Origin: Ovis canadensis
Taxonomy: Eukaryota > Chordata > Mammalia > Artiodactyla > Bovidae
Length of the DNA stretch: 64,000 nt
Assembly (NCBI RefSeq): GCF_042477335.2
Contig: NC_091247.1
Span: 65,522,501 to 65,586,500 of the forward strand
Reading direction: 5' to 3'
In this document: positions 33,421-44,072 of the stretch, piece by piece
How the letters are laid out: every line of letters starts with the position of its first letter
Position numbering within the stretch: the first letter of the stretch is position 1
The notes under the pieces: generated by a model
What the model saw: the letters and a program-made list of their open reading frames with translations, nothing else
The model's database searches: none
Told to the model about the DNA's origin: nothing
Program-made: the position numbers and the translations under genes

Positions 33421-36224
33421 ATACAGTTAAATCCCTCTAGACTCTTTTAAACCTTTTATTAAAGTTTGTTCCCTCCTTTCTTTTCTCTTCTATCCATACT
33501 CATCCTGCTATTAGAGACAGACATGAAAACCAAGGTTAAAGTAACAAGAAAAGAATTAAGGAGAGAGTCACAGATCATCATGGTTGAAAGCTCAGCTAAA
33601 AGGGTGACTATAATTGAGTTTTTGAGTTTCCTGGCAGCAGGAGCAAAAAGGAAGACACTTTAGATTACAAAATTTCCAGTATCTAATAAAAGGAAACATA
33701 CCAATTAGCCAAGAGACATTTTTGGTCCCCATCCTTAAATCCAACAGCATTTCTTACATGTGTTTATTTTAGGGAAAAATGAACCATATAAGATCAGAGA
33801 CTTCAAGAACAACTCCTCCAAAGATAAAGAAATATTCTTCATCTGGTTGTACTTAGACGTTTCCATTAAAATGTGGTCAACAGCTCAGCATTCTCCAGTA
33901 TAATACTTTTGTATGGCTCCCAGTCATCTCAGCTTTTTAAAACTTTAATAGGTATCCAGTGACTTAAGAACCATGACCTGAACTTTTAGAACTGTCATAT
34001 GGGCCCAAGAGAAACAAGATCTATTATATATTCTGTATAAATGGCCTATATCACATTTCTCAGAGGTAGCAGCATCTCTGTGAAACAGAATCTTGGCAAA
34101 AATTTCAACACACTGCTTGCCCCCAGCTCCAATTTAGGTCCCTTCACAAGCAAACTGCCATGGGTTTTAACTAATGAAAAACCAGTTTGTTTTTAGAAAA
34201 CATCCTCATTATTGGCTAATATAACAGAAATGACCAGGAAGAGCATGATTTAATATGGATTAAACATGAATAAAACTCAGAAGCTTTCTTCTTGTTGAAT
34301 TAGATAATCAAAACTATTAAACAGCATTTCAAAATGCTTTTCATAATCCTGGGACCATTAATGTCATGTTCAAATCACTGTGGATTTTTGTTGTTGTTGT
34401 TGTTTTTACTATTCATAGGGATACAATGAGTCATTGGCACATTTCCAGTGCAAGATGCGTTTGAATAATACATGACATGCCCTTTAGCTAGCATCATGGT
34501 GCCAGATTTAAAACAAGGTAAGAAGTTTCCTCCATGTACACTAGCAGTGTTCAGCTGTTCATAATCTATAGTGTTAACAATTTATCATCAAACCCAGCGA
34601 CTTGCTGCCAACTTATCAAAGTGGCCACTGGATGCATATGATCAAGTCTGAGCATCTGGCTCTCCTCTGTTCCTGACATTAGCACAGACAACAGAATCAG
34701 TGGACTATTGAATGCAATTACAGTAAGCGAGACAGACAATAAAGATTGATAGCGCCTTCTCTTTTTATCACACACAAAACTAGTGGGGGTTAAAGCTTTG
34801 CCTTGAGCTGCCTTCGTTTAACAATGATTGAAAATATGCAATTGTGTTGGTAAAACACTGTAGCCTGTACCACTTCATTTACTGGACACATTATCAAATT
34901 AAATGAAAAGTGAACTGCCAAAAGCAACAGTTATTATATATTAATGATGAATATTTACTTAGCATTGTTCACAAATCATACAGAGAACAGAATCCTTCTT
35001 GTTATCTTCTTTGCAGGTTACAGTTGAGTAGGCTTAACATTTCTATGTTTACGTTACGTCTTCTGTCTACAAATCTCTAAATACAGACTTGCACGATTGG
35101 TTTTGTGACTAGCCATGTGATTGCAATGTGTAATTAATAAAATGCTCAAGTTGTAGATGAATCCTAATTATTGAAGCGCTTTCTCCCCCTTTATGATAAT
35201 TCTCTTTCTTGTAGCTATTCTTGTAGCAAGAGAAACTTAGCCAGGGGTACATGTTGTAAACAAGAGATCAGGAACTTCAGCTTCATGAGCTTCCTAAATT
35301 TGGAATGTGAAAAACCATCTCAAGATAGATACAGACAAGCCACGAAGTTACACTTTATTTTTTCTCCAGAGTACTGCTGTAGTAGCCATTGGAGGATATA
35401 AAACAGTCCAGTCATAATTTGACCTCCAAGATAAGAAATACACAAAGGTAAAGGCAATGAAACTAGTGAGCACACAAGGGAAAACTGATCCTATGCCATA
35501 GTTGAGACAGGACAAAACTGCATCCTTAAGCAAACTTCAACAGGTCTGGGAATACAAAAATAAGTGTCTCAATGCTAAGTGGACAAACATTTGGTGTGCA
35601 CACTGGCATGTCAGAAAGACATGACGGCAGGCAGACATGATTGTAAGTTATGTAGATTAATTCAATGTTCTTTGAAAAAGACACACATCTGGCTCTTCCT
35701 TTCCAATGAGAGATACAGGAAAAGAGGGCGCTCATATATGAAAAGTAATCTTGTCTCTTTTCTAAGAGCTCAATACCCTGAGAAAGTGACATATTTCAAA
35801 CAAAAAAGAAAATAAGAAGGGGTAAGAGAAAAGAGGTGGAGAACGAGTCATGGGTTTTTTAAAACCACCCCACTGGTTATTCTGTAAGCAATTAAATACA
35901 TGGTCATAAGTGTTGAGTTTAGAATTAGAGCAGCAAACATATGTAGTTAATATAAATAGCAGCATGAGGTATAGGATATTCAGCAAGTGTGGAAAACTCA
36001 CCAAAGTAACAGCATCAGCACACAGTAGATGGAGAATCTGGAAGTAAAAAAGCAACTGAATCAGTATTCATGAAATGTAAAGGAAACGATTATGTTCTCC
36101 AGAATTTACCTGGAAGCAAAATCTAAGTGAAATCAGTCTTTCTGAGCACATTTAAATTCTAAGGTCCGTATTGCCTTGAAATTGTTTAGAGATATGTAAC
36201 CTTTGTGGGTTATTCTCAAACACA
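33421..36224. other. Single-copy stretch free of ruminant insertions
   Basis: About 2.8 kb without a recognised SINE or BovB. It holds a GTT microsatellite at 34386-34406 and several short frames (34566-34775, 35526-35792, 35762-36055) with no identifiable domain. A splice-site-like pair around 34447 and 34518 encloses 69 bases with stops in all three frames. No gene supported. Confidence 0.5.
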
Positions 36225-36312
36225 GTTGACTACCAGGTTTATCTCAGGAGCTTTGTAAAATGTACATCTCTGGGTCCCAATCTTTGAGATTTTTATTCAA
36301 TATACTTTGGGT
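36225..36312. mobile_element. Possible MER5-type hAT fragment
   Basis: Text like CAGGAGCTTTGTAAAATGTACATCTCTGGG resembles the middle of MER5/MER58-type miniature hAT elements. Short and diverged. Confidence 0.35.
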
Positions 36313-36339
36313 GGAGCATAATGTACTCACTACAGAATA

Positions 36340-37860
36340 TATGGAAAATAAAGTATGAAAAAGCTTAAAGAAAACCTATCCACCATTCCTGTGACCCATC
36401 TTTTTATTCATGTCTCTCTTTTCATCTATGAATATAGAATTTTTCAAGTCAATAATATTTTCAATAACTTTAGGGGAGTCACTTTACAAAAATATAAATT
36501 AAAAAACATATGTTTACAGCTAAAAATCAGTAAATGATGTATCAATGCAATAAAAATATGAAAGAATGTTCCTGCTATCCTTCAGTATCTGTTCTCACAG
36601 AGTTAGTTATTGTTAAATACAGATGTGCCTTTACAATCTTTATTTTAGTCTTTACCACATCATTTACAATGAGATTGTGTCCCGGCCTCTCACACCCTTT
36701 CTTGTCATTTGCCAAATGTGGAGTCATCACTCAGCCAGCCCTTAAGGTTTTTGTTTTTTTTTTTTTTTAAGAGGGAATTGTTTCGTAGGTAGCTGTAAAC
36801 TCAGTGTGTCTATGGGAGGAAATGAGTTCAGAATCTTCCTATGTCACTCTTTTGAGCCTCTTATCCTTTATGCATTCATTTCAAATTGATTTGTGTCTGT
36901 ATTTTACATGATCAAAATCGGACTACACATATTGTTCTGTGAATTGACTTTTTCATTTTACGTAATTCTGATTTATATCTAGATTTATCCAAATCTATTT
37001 TTCTTATTGTTTGTAATAGCTATATAGTATTTCACAGTATAAATTATCATAATTATTTGTAGCCTTTACTGTACTTTTGCCATTGTTCCTAACTTATTAG
37101 TTTTACCAAAATGGTAAAGAATCCACCTGCATTGTGGGAGACCTGGGTTTGATCCCTAGGCTGGGAAGATCCCCTGGAAGAGGGCATGGCATCCCACTCC
37201 ACTATTCTTTCCTGGAGAATCCCCATGGACAGAAGAGCCTGGAGGGCTACAGTCCATGGGGTTGCAAAGAGTCAGACACATCTGAGTGACTAAGCACATA
37301 TACATATATATGTATGTATATTTTCATTTACATGAAGTTGTTTTGCACTATAGATTAGAAATGGAATTTTTGTATCAAAAGTATGTGAACTTATTAAACG
37401 TGAAAATTTGTCCTTCAAAAAAACTATATCATTTTCTACTCTCATTCACAGAAATTACAAGAGGGCCCATTTCTCCACAACTCACTGATGCTAAATATTT
37501 TTCATAGCTTAATATTTTACCAATATATTGCATTTAAAATGATATCTCACTTTTAATTTTCATTCTCAGCTTCATTTCACATGTTTATTAGCCATGCTCA
37601 TTTCTTCTAAGAATTGCCTGTTTATATCCTATATGTATTTTTATACTGTGAGATTTATCTTTTTCTTATGACTTTCTAAAAAGCTAACTTTCAATTTTGT
37701 ATAATGTAAATACACAGAGGCTTTTTTATTCCTTAGAATATTCTTTCCCAACTGATAGGTATAAAAAATTATCTCATATTTTTATGATTTCTAAAGTTTA
37801 GATTTTGAATATCTCTGGAATTTATTTTTATGTACAATCTGAAAATAGGCTTTTATTAAA
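36340..37860 (-). mobile_element. Ancient L1 3' region relic
   Basis: Reverse-complement L1M 3' text in order: TAATAGCTATATAGTATTTC at about 37015, CACTATAGATTAGAAATGGA at about 37347, TTTCTACTCTCATTCACAGA at about 37433, TCACATGTTTATTAGCCATG at about 37577 and AGAATTGCCTGTTTATATCC at about 37610. A Bov-tA (37108-37300) splits it. No coding remains. Confidence 0.7.
37108..37300 (+). mobile_element. Bov-tA SINE
   Basis: From CCAAAATGGTAAAGAATCC through GGAAGATCCCCTGGAAGAGG and the block CTACAGTCCATGGGGTTGC to TCTGAGTGACTAAGC. The first bases of the head are lost. Inserted in the ancient L1 relic. Confidence 0.9.
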
Positions 37861-37874
37861 AAAAAAAAAAAAAA
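37857..37874. repeat. Poly-A tract
   Basis: A run of about 18 A residues at the edge of the L1 relic. Confidence 0.9.
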
Positions 37875-37904
37875 CTCCCCCATGATTCTTCATACCATCC
37901 AAAT

Positions 37905-38100
37905 ACAGCAACCACTGTCATAGATTGCAGTGGAGTCATGGTTTGCATCCTGGCAATCCTTTTCACTGCATTATTTATCTGTAAACTTAAGATAATAAAA
38001 CATCTCAAGGATTGTGGGAAAATTAAATGACAAGGAAGACAAGAGCCTAGCATGGTGTTGCCTACAGAGAAAATGCCAATCAACATCAGCTGTTTGCTTT
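37905..38100 (+). mobile_element. MIR SINE
   Basis: GTCATGGTTTGCATCCTGGCA, ATTTATCTGTAAACTTAAGAT (cf. CATCTGTAAAATGGGGAT) and AGCCTAGCATGGTGTTGCC (cf. GTGCCTGGCACATAG) occur in MIR order. Confidence 0.65.
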
Positions 38101-38289
38101 ATTAGCATTATTTCTTTAACATAGCTCAAACACCTGGTTTTTTTATTCAATTCAAAGTGTCTTTCTACTTCCCAAATTTCCCTCAAAACTAAGGGCTGTG
38201 TCTTGATGATTGTTTTCATAGGACAATTTCCTTCATGGAGCCAAGAGTTTCTTAAGGAAAGGCCAAATTGAAAATGATAGGTACTTTGA

Positions 38290-38505
38290 TTTTGTTGTTG
38301 TTGTTTAGTCATTATGTTGTGTCCCACTCTTTGGGACCCTATGGACTGCACCCTGCCAGGCTCCTCTGTCCTTGGGATTTCCCAGGCAAGAATACTGGAG
38401 TGGGTTGCCATTCCCTTCTCCAGGGGATCTTCCCAACCCAAGGATCGAACCCGTGTCTCCAGTATCGGCAGGCTGATTCTCTACCAGTAAGCCACCAGGG
38501 AAGAC
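38290..38505 (-). mobile_element. Bov-tA SINE
   Basis: Minus-strand copy: TTGTTGTTGTTGTTTAGTCA at the tail side, CAGGCAAGAATACTGGAGTG in the body, and GATTCTCTACCAGTAAGCCA plus CCAGGGAAG at the inverted tRNA-like head. Confidence 0.92.
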
Positions 38506-39237
38506 CATCATGCACTTTCTAAAGTAGCTGAGTCCTGAGGGCTGTAAGAGCCAAGTGCCAGCTGATGCACATGGATTACAGTATAGAATTTCGAGTGCTG
38601 CTCGCCATACTCTGCAGAATCAAAGAACATGTCTGGCACGTAACTATGTATTTATAAAAGACTTGTGGGTAACGTCTGCCACACAGCCCAGTTATGAATG
38701 TCTAGTGGCCCTTGATGTGTCTAGAACTCTTGCACAGCGAGGCTGAGCCACTATCTCCAATAGACAGGTGGAAGGCCTGGTGGCTTGTCCCTCGGAAAGA
38801 CCAGAGGACATACCCCTGGTTTGTGTCACTCATGTTGCACAAGCAGAGGCTCTCCAAGGGAAAAAAGGCCAGGTTCCTGAGAAGCCTCATGCTGTTGGAA
38901 GACGCCAGTTCCCTTTTTCCATTGTCCTTCTGATTCATTACTCTCCTTTTCTGCCAAGGATCTTTCAGATGACAAAAGGTGACATTAAAGCCTGCTCGTG
39001 CTTTATCCACACTTTTTGAGTCCAACTCTCTATGAAAGTCCACTTAAAAACTGTTACAAAGAATTGCTCCTAGCTCCACCTCTAAAAGCAGGATCAAAAT
39101 CTGTAATCAGAGAAGATTCAGGAAAGGTATTAAATGTGTCCAGTAACAGCGCTCAGTGTAGCATTTTATAAGCATCTGTGGTTATTATGATTATCAGATA
39201 TATAATATTAAATATTTATATATAAATAAGATTATTA
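38506..39237. other. Single-copy segment with overlapping frames
   Basis: Less AT-rich than its surroundings, which is why overlapping frames of 63-113 aa occur on both strands (38555-38746, 38702-39043 minus, 38712-38933, 38768-39019). None has a recognisable domain, and they conflict with one another. No gene called. Confidence 0.4.
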
Positions 39238-39407
39238 GTGAAAGTTGCTTAATTGTGTCCGACTCTTTGCAACCACATGGACTATACAGTCCATGGAATT
39301 CTCCAGGCCAGAATACTGGAATGGGTAGCCATTCCCTTCTCCAGGGGATCTTCGCAACCCAGGGATTGAACCCAGGTCTCTTGCATTGCAGGCAGATTCT
39401 TTACTAG
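39238..39407 (-). mobile_element. Bov-tA SINE, truncated head
   Basis: Minus-strand copy from GTGAAAGTTGCTTAATTGTG to GGCAGATTCTTTACTAG. The outermost part of the tRNA-like head is absent. It lies at the edge of an MLT1 LTR. Confidence 0.88.
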
Positions 39408-39427
39408 ATAAATATTTATTGAACACT

Positions 39428-39785
39428 GTTTTAGTCTCTTGGGGGAACTAAATATAGACTGGGTGGATTAATAAACAGAAATGTATTTCTCATAGTTCTG
39501 GAGGCTAGAAGTCAGAGATCGAAGTCCAGGCAGATTCAGTGTCTAGTAAGGACCCAATTCCTGGATTGTAAAGAGCCACTTTCTAGCTTATGTCTTCATA
39601 CGGCTTTTCCTCTGTGACATTCCTTGAGAGAGAAATCTCTCTCTTCTCTTAACGGCACTAATCCTATCATAAAGGTCCAACTCATGATCTAATCTAAACC
39701 TAACTACCTCCCAAAGGCCCCACCTCTTAACACCATCAAATTGGGGGTTAGGCCCTCAACATATGAATTTGGGAAAGACAAAAAT
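39428..39785 (-). mobile_element. MLT1-type (ERVL-MaLR) solo LTR
   Basis: Reverse-complement MLT1 landmarks: ACTGGGTGGATTAATAAACAG, CTCATAGTTCTGGAGGCTAG, GGCTTTTCCTCTGTGACATT, CTACCTCCCAAAGGCCCCAC and GTTAGGCCCTCAACATATGA. No internal retroviral sequence. Old and non-coding. Confidence 0.8.
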
Positions 39786-39804
39786 ATTCAGTTCATAACT
39801 ATAG

Positions 39805-40035
39805 TTATCCTGAGACAGGCAACATGCTAAGCACTTTACATGCATTATCTCAGTTATCCCCCCATTCCTTTGAGACAGTTCTATTTATTATCCACAACAT
39901 ACACAGCAGAAATCAGTGGGAGGCACAGGGTGGCTAAGTACCAGGCTGGAGGTCACAGTTAGTACATAGTGGAGCAGACTCAAAAACCTGCCCTCTTAAC
40001 CTCCAGGTCTGCCCTGCAGCTGTTCTATCATGGAA
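39805..40035 (-). mobile_element. MIR SINE
   Basis: Reverse-complement MIR order: CATGCTAAGCACTTTACATGC, CATTATCTCAGTTATCC, CTATTTATTATCCACAACA, GTGGAGCAGACTCAAAAACC. Confidence 0.65.
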
Positions 40036-40286
40036 AAGAGAGGACTTCCCTTTTTAAAAAACTCAAGCAAGACTTGTTTTCTCAAATAAGCTTTTCTCTC
40101 TCTCCAGCCCTCACTTCTTAAAACAACAAAATACAACCCCTTATGTTAGTTGTAAAAAATTACTTTCAATCAGTTATAGTAAAAATGCATAAGACAATGT
40201 AAGTTGGGGAAACTAATCTCTAAATAAACTCACAGAAATAAATGAAAAAAATGATCATTTAAATATCAAATGTTCTGGGAGTCTAG

Positions 40287-40923
40287 TTGTCATACACTGA
40301 ACTGAGTACTCCCAAATTCATACGTCTAAGTCCTAAAGTTTTCAGAATATATTCATATTTGAAAATAAGGTCTTTAAAAGAGCAATTAAGTTAAAATGAA
40401 TACTTTAAGGTGGGCGCTGATCCAATACAGGAAGCCCAGGTAGCGCAGTGGTAAAGAATCTGCCTGCCAGTGCAGTAGAGGCAGGAGACATATGTTTGGT
40501 CCCTGGGTCAGGAAGATCCCTTGGAGTAGGAAATGACAACCCACTCCAGTGTTCTTGCCTGGTAAAGCCAAGGACAGAGGAGACTGGCAGGATATAGTCC
40601 ATGTCAAGAGTCATCCTGTCGCTCAGAGTGGGACAGGACTGAGTACTAATCCAGTATGTCTGGTGTCCTTTTAAGAAAACGAAATGTAGACACAAAAAGA
40701 TAACACACACATGCACGATCAGAGAGACGATCACGTGAGGACCCAGGGAGAAGACGGCCGTTTGCAAGCCAGGGAAGGAGGCCTCAGAAGAAAGCAAGTC
40801 TGACAACTCCTTGATCTCAGATCTCCAGCCTCCAAAACTGGTGAGAAAACAAATCTTTACTGTCGAAGCCACCCAGTTTGTGTGGTATTTTGTTACGGCA
40901 GCCCTAGCAAACTAACAACAGTA
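40287..40923 (+). mobile_element. MLT1-type solo LTR interrupted by Bov-tA
   Basis: Plus-strand MLT1: GAGTACTCCCAAATTCATAC near the start; GTGAGGACCCAGGGAGAAGA and CGGCCGTTTGCAAGCCAGG in the middle; GAAGCCACCCAGTTTGTGTG and TTGTTACGGCAGCCCTAGCA at the 3' end. A Bov-tA insertion at 40428-40648 divides it. Confidence 0.85.
40428..40648 (+). mobile_element. Bov-tA SINE inside an LTR
   Basis: Head GGAAGCCCAGGTAGCGCAGT, body CAACCCACTCCAGTGTTCTT and an irregular tail with an extra segment around CATCCTGTCGCTCAGAGTG. Flanked by ATCCAATA (40420-40427) and ATCCAGTA (40649-40656); the MLT1 text rejoins across it. Confidence 0.88.
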
Positions 40924-41159
40924 TTTTCGTCAAAGAAACAAAGTGGACCAAAATGTAGGATTCATTGGGAATTTAACTCATGGCTTCTACAGAGGCTACT
41001 AATAAGTTGCAAGAATTTAAAGGAGTAAAGTGAAAATCTGAAGGATACAAAAACAGTTTTAAGCCTGGTGAAAATAACTATTTTCACTTGAAAATACCCT
41101 AATCTTCTTAACCAGGATTTTTTAATTCCCCAGACATAGATACATAGATAGGCAGATAT

Positions 41160-41195
41160 TTTTCTCCCTTTCTGCCTCTCTCTCTCTCTCCTCTT
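41160..41195. repeat. CT-rich microsatellite
   Basis: CTCTCTCTCTCTCTCC core at about 41178-41193 within a pyrimidine-rich run. Confidence 0.85.
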
Positions 41196-41898
41196 CTGTT
41201 AAGATCTCCTTCATCATCCTTTGTTTTACTTCTCCATAGGCTGGATAGGTGTGCTGATTAGGCTAGAAATATTTGACCATAGAGAAATGAGTTAACTAGA
41301 GACACAGTATGAGGTTCTAAATGGTGAGCTTCTCCTTAGCATCCAGTTCAGATTACATATTGGTTCAACAGGAAAAGTAACAAGAAATCAACTCATTTCT
41401 TCTACTTGTGGTTTCCCCACTCACATTACCTCATCACAGCAATGTCTCCTCTTTTGCCATCAGTCAATGGTTCTGGGAGCAAAATCAAACACTGACCTGT
41501 GTTGGAACGTTCTCCTGTGGATCACAGCCATGTTCCCCTAGGAGCTGTGGGAAAACTGGCTTTACTCCAGGAGAAGTCAGCCTCCCCTCATTGCTGCTCA
41601 CTAATAATCTTTCCTCGCTTTTGTTTGGATCTTAATGACCTCAACCTTTCACAAGAGGTTTGCCACCCCCTTTTTTTTTTAATTTTTCAACAGGAACACA
41701 AAATGGCAGATAACCCAAAGAAATGAATAAAACTGAGATGGAAAATAAAATCTATCTACCACTGTGTGTATGCAGCCTGCACATCTCATTGGCATGCACC
41801 AGATTGGACTAAATGGCAAGAATTTCCCAAGGGAAGATAATCTCCAGATACTGCTACAAAAGCTTTATTCCCCACACTCTGCAAATTATTTAATTTAA

Positions 41899-42050
41899 AC
41901 ACTGCTTGATATGACTCTCTGAGGAGAAGGGTGTTTTCCCAGATCCGTTTTTAATTTGTTGCTGTGTGGATATATGCATGTGTGCATATAGAACCAGCCT
42001 CACAAACGCATTCACAGCTACAGAGACTAAGCACCAGCTTCTGATTAGCA
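41899..42050 (+). repeat. Local direct duplication, copy 1
   Basis: Runs from ACACTGCTTGATATGACTCT through GAGGAGAAGGGTGTTTTCCC and CTCACAAACGCATTCACAGC to AAGCACCAGCTTCTGATTAG. Copy 2 lies about 1.19 kb downstream in the same orientation. It does not match any repeat family I recognise. Confidence 0.9.
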
Positions 42051-43084
42051 GAACCTGGGGCTGCAAATTACTGTTTAAAAGTAGGAAAATGATGAAATTC
42101 ACATGTAATTTCTTCTCTCTTTTTTGGTGAGGAAAAAGGCAAAGGTTCAGTTGTTCATATCCTAAGGTCCCTGCTCCCAGACACTTGGGAGATAACACTA
42201 AATATTTTTTTAAAAATCGTGTGTGTGTCTGTGTACATGCACCACATGTACTAATTTCTCATAGTAGAAAATGGTCATATCTGTGGATGCATTTTACTAA
42301 AGCACAAGGAGCAATGCAAAGATGAATGAATTCATCTCCATCAGCACTGGGAAGTGCTGCATCATGGGTCAGGGAGTAATTTATAGCCTTCTTTTAATCC
42401 TTCTGCTTCTTTGCTTTTTGGCTACATATTAATCAGGAAGGGATATCCGCTGAAACAAAACCCTGAATGTTTTATTATGTATTTTACCAAATTTCATCTC
42501 AAAAAATCTTGCCTTTTTAAAGAGTTTATAGGTCCCATTAAAGCATCCAAATGAATTTCTCTCCTGGACAGAATCTCTTTAAGTAAGATTCCACAGAAGG
42601 GCTAACCCTGCCACAAATGCATACACGCACACACAGGGCCCACGCTGGAAACAGTCTTGTTATCCTGGCTAAACCAATTTAAAAGTAAATAAGCATTAAA
42701 CAATAATTTCAATATTAACTTACTCCTTGCTTCTTCATTGGAGCAAGCTAAAAGCACATGAACTTCCTTTCACCCTTTGCCCAGGCCTCCTGTAGAGCTC
42801 TCCCTATGTGGTACCCTCAGCATAGGTGAAGTGACCTCCTTCCTCCCACCAGCCTAGCTATTTATTGACATAAGCTTGCATTCTGGGGCATTATCAGCTT
42901 AGTGCATAATTCAAAATCTTGTGCATGTGGCCTGCACTTTTGCCTTTTCCCCTGCATTCTAAATGAAAGATAAGAAGAAGTATTTCCAAAGTAGGCACAC
43001 AAAAGGATTCCTGAACATCCACAGAGCCCTGTCCCTATGCCAGCCCTCCCCTGTCCCTTAGAAGACCAGTGGCTCTGCAGCTCC

Positions 43085-43230
43085 ACACTGCTTGATATGA
43101 CTCTGAGGAGAAGGGTGTTTTCCCAGATCCATTTAATTTATTGGTGTGTATATATGCATGTGTATATATAGAACCGGCCTCACAAACGCATTCACAGCTA
43201 CAGAGACTAAGCACCAGCTTCTGGTTAGCA
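43085..43230 (+). repeat. Local direct duplication, copy 2
   Basis: Same segment as 41899-42050, with small deletions (one CT after GACTCT, and several bases around ATTTAATTTATTGGTGTG) and substitutions. Exact identity holds over a long part, including ACAAACGCATTCACAGCTAC and AGAGACTAAGCACCAGCTTC. Confidence 0.9.
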
Positions 43231-43517
43231 TAAGGATGCTACACCCTCACAAGGATGCAGCGCTGAGAAGAAAACAATCCCAGGGATGGTAGGAAAGTGT
43301 ATACTGAGCAGAGAGACCCGAGAACCTTTGGGAAGAAGAGGTCTCTAGGAGTAGAAAAATCACAATTATTATCTGGAGTCATGTTCTAGACCGGCAGTCA
43401 GATGTTTCCAGCAAAGTAATAGTTCCAAATCTCTGTAATTCAAAAACAGAAAAACTAGCCTTAGAATCTGTATCTTCCCCCATCCACCAGTGGGACAGGA
43501 GAAGCTTTGTGTGTGGT

Positions 43518-43702
43518 GGGAGGGGACAGAGGGCAGGGGGCAGGTGGAGAGGTTTTCTCAGCACGTCTGAGGGAGGAAGAAAAGAGAAAGGCAGAAGGAA
43601 GACGGAGGGGAGGCCCAAAAGGAAAGAGAGAGAGGGAGGGATCAGGGTGCAAACTGACTGGGGGACATGACAACGAGGAGAGGGAGGAGTCTGAGAAGGC
43701 TT
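43518..43702 (+). other. Purine-rich tract with G-quadruplex motif
   Basis: 43518-43540 reads G3-A-G4-ACAGA-G3-CA-G5, which satisfies the four-run G-quadruplex pattern with loops of 1, 5 and 2. It is followed by a long A/G-rich stretch (for example GAGGGAGGAAGAAAAGAGAAA at about 43570 and GAAAGAGAGAGAGGGAGGGA at about 43622). Strand asymmetry is marked. Confidence 0.75.
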
Positions 43703-44040
43703 TAAGATCAACTGTATGAGAAGGCTAATTCAGTCAGAATCAGTTCAGGAGAAGTGGCTCCAGTGATTTTTCTCCCCCATATTGAATTGATTGCCTTCTG
43801 ATTGAATTCATCAAATTAACTAGTTATTTTTTTAATGATGTATGAAATGTGAGAAAACAAATGGATAATCTCACTTGCAAATACACAGATCCAGGTAATC
43901 TGTATGCTCTGATTTGAACACATTAACAAACTGGCCGGTATAACATCACATACATAAAGACAAGACAAACATATGCATGCGTACGGTTATGTGAGGGGCA
44001 AGAATGAATTTTTTCAGTGTCATTGCTGTTTCCCAACATA

Positions 44041-44072
44041 TTCACAAGCATACTGTACAGTATGTTTGTGAA
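44041..44072. repeat. 32-bp near-perfect palindrome
   Basis: Core CATACTGTACAGTATG (44049-44064) is perfectly palindromic. The symmetry extends to TTCACAA on the left and TTGTGAA on the right, with one mismatched pair (G at 44048, T at 44065). Confidence 0.92.

Noticed and set aside
34449..34517. Possible 69-nt exon between an AG acceptor and a GTAAGA donor, preceded by a T-rich GTT repeat
   Set aside because: All three reading frames contain stops, and such splice-like pairs are common by chance. It could at most be a non-coding exon; RNA evidence would be needed.
38702..39043. 113-aa minus-strand frame with two overlapping plus-strand frames
   Set aside because: No recognisable domain; conflicting frames in both directions reflect lower AT content, not coding.
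43379..43711. 110-aa Pro/Ser/Leu-rich frame on the minus strand
   Set aside because: It is the translation of the complement of a polypurine tract; low complexity with no domain.
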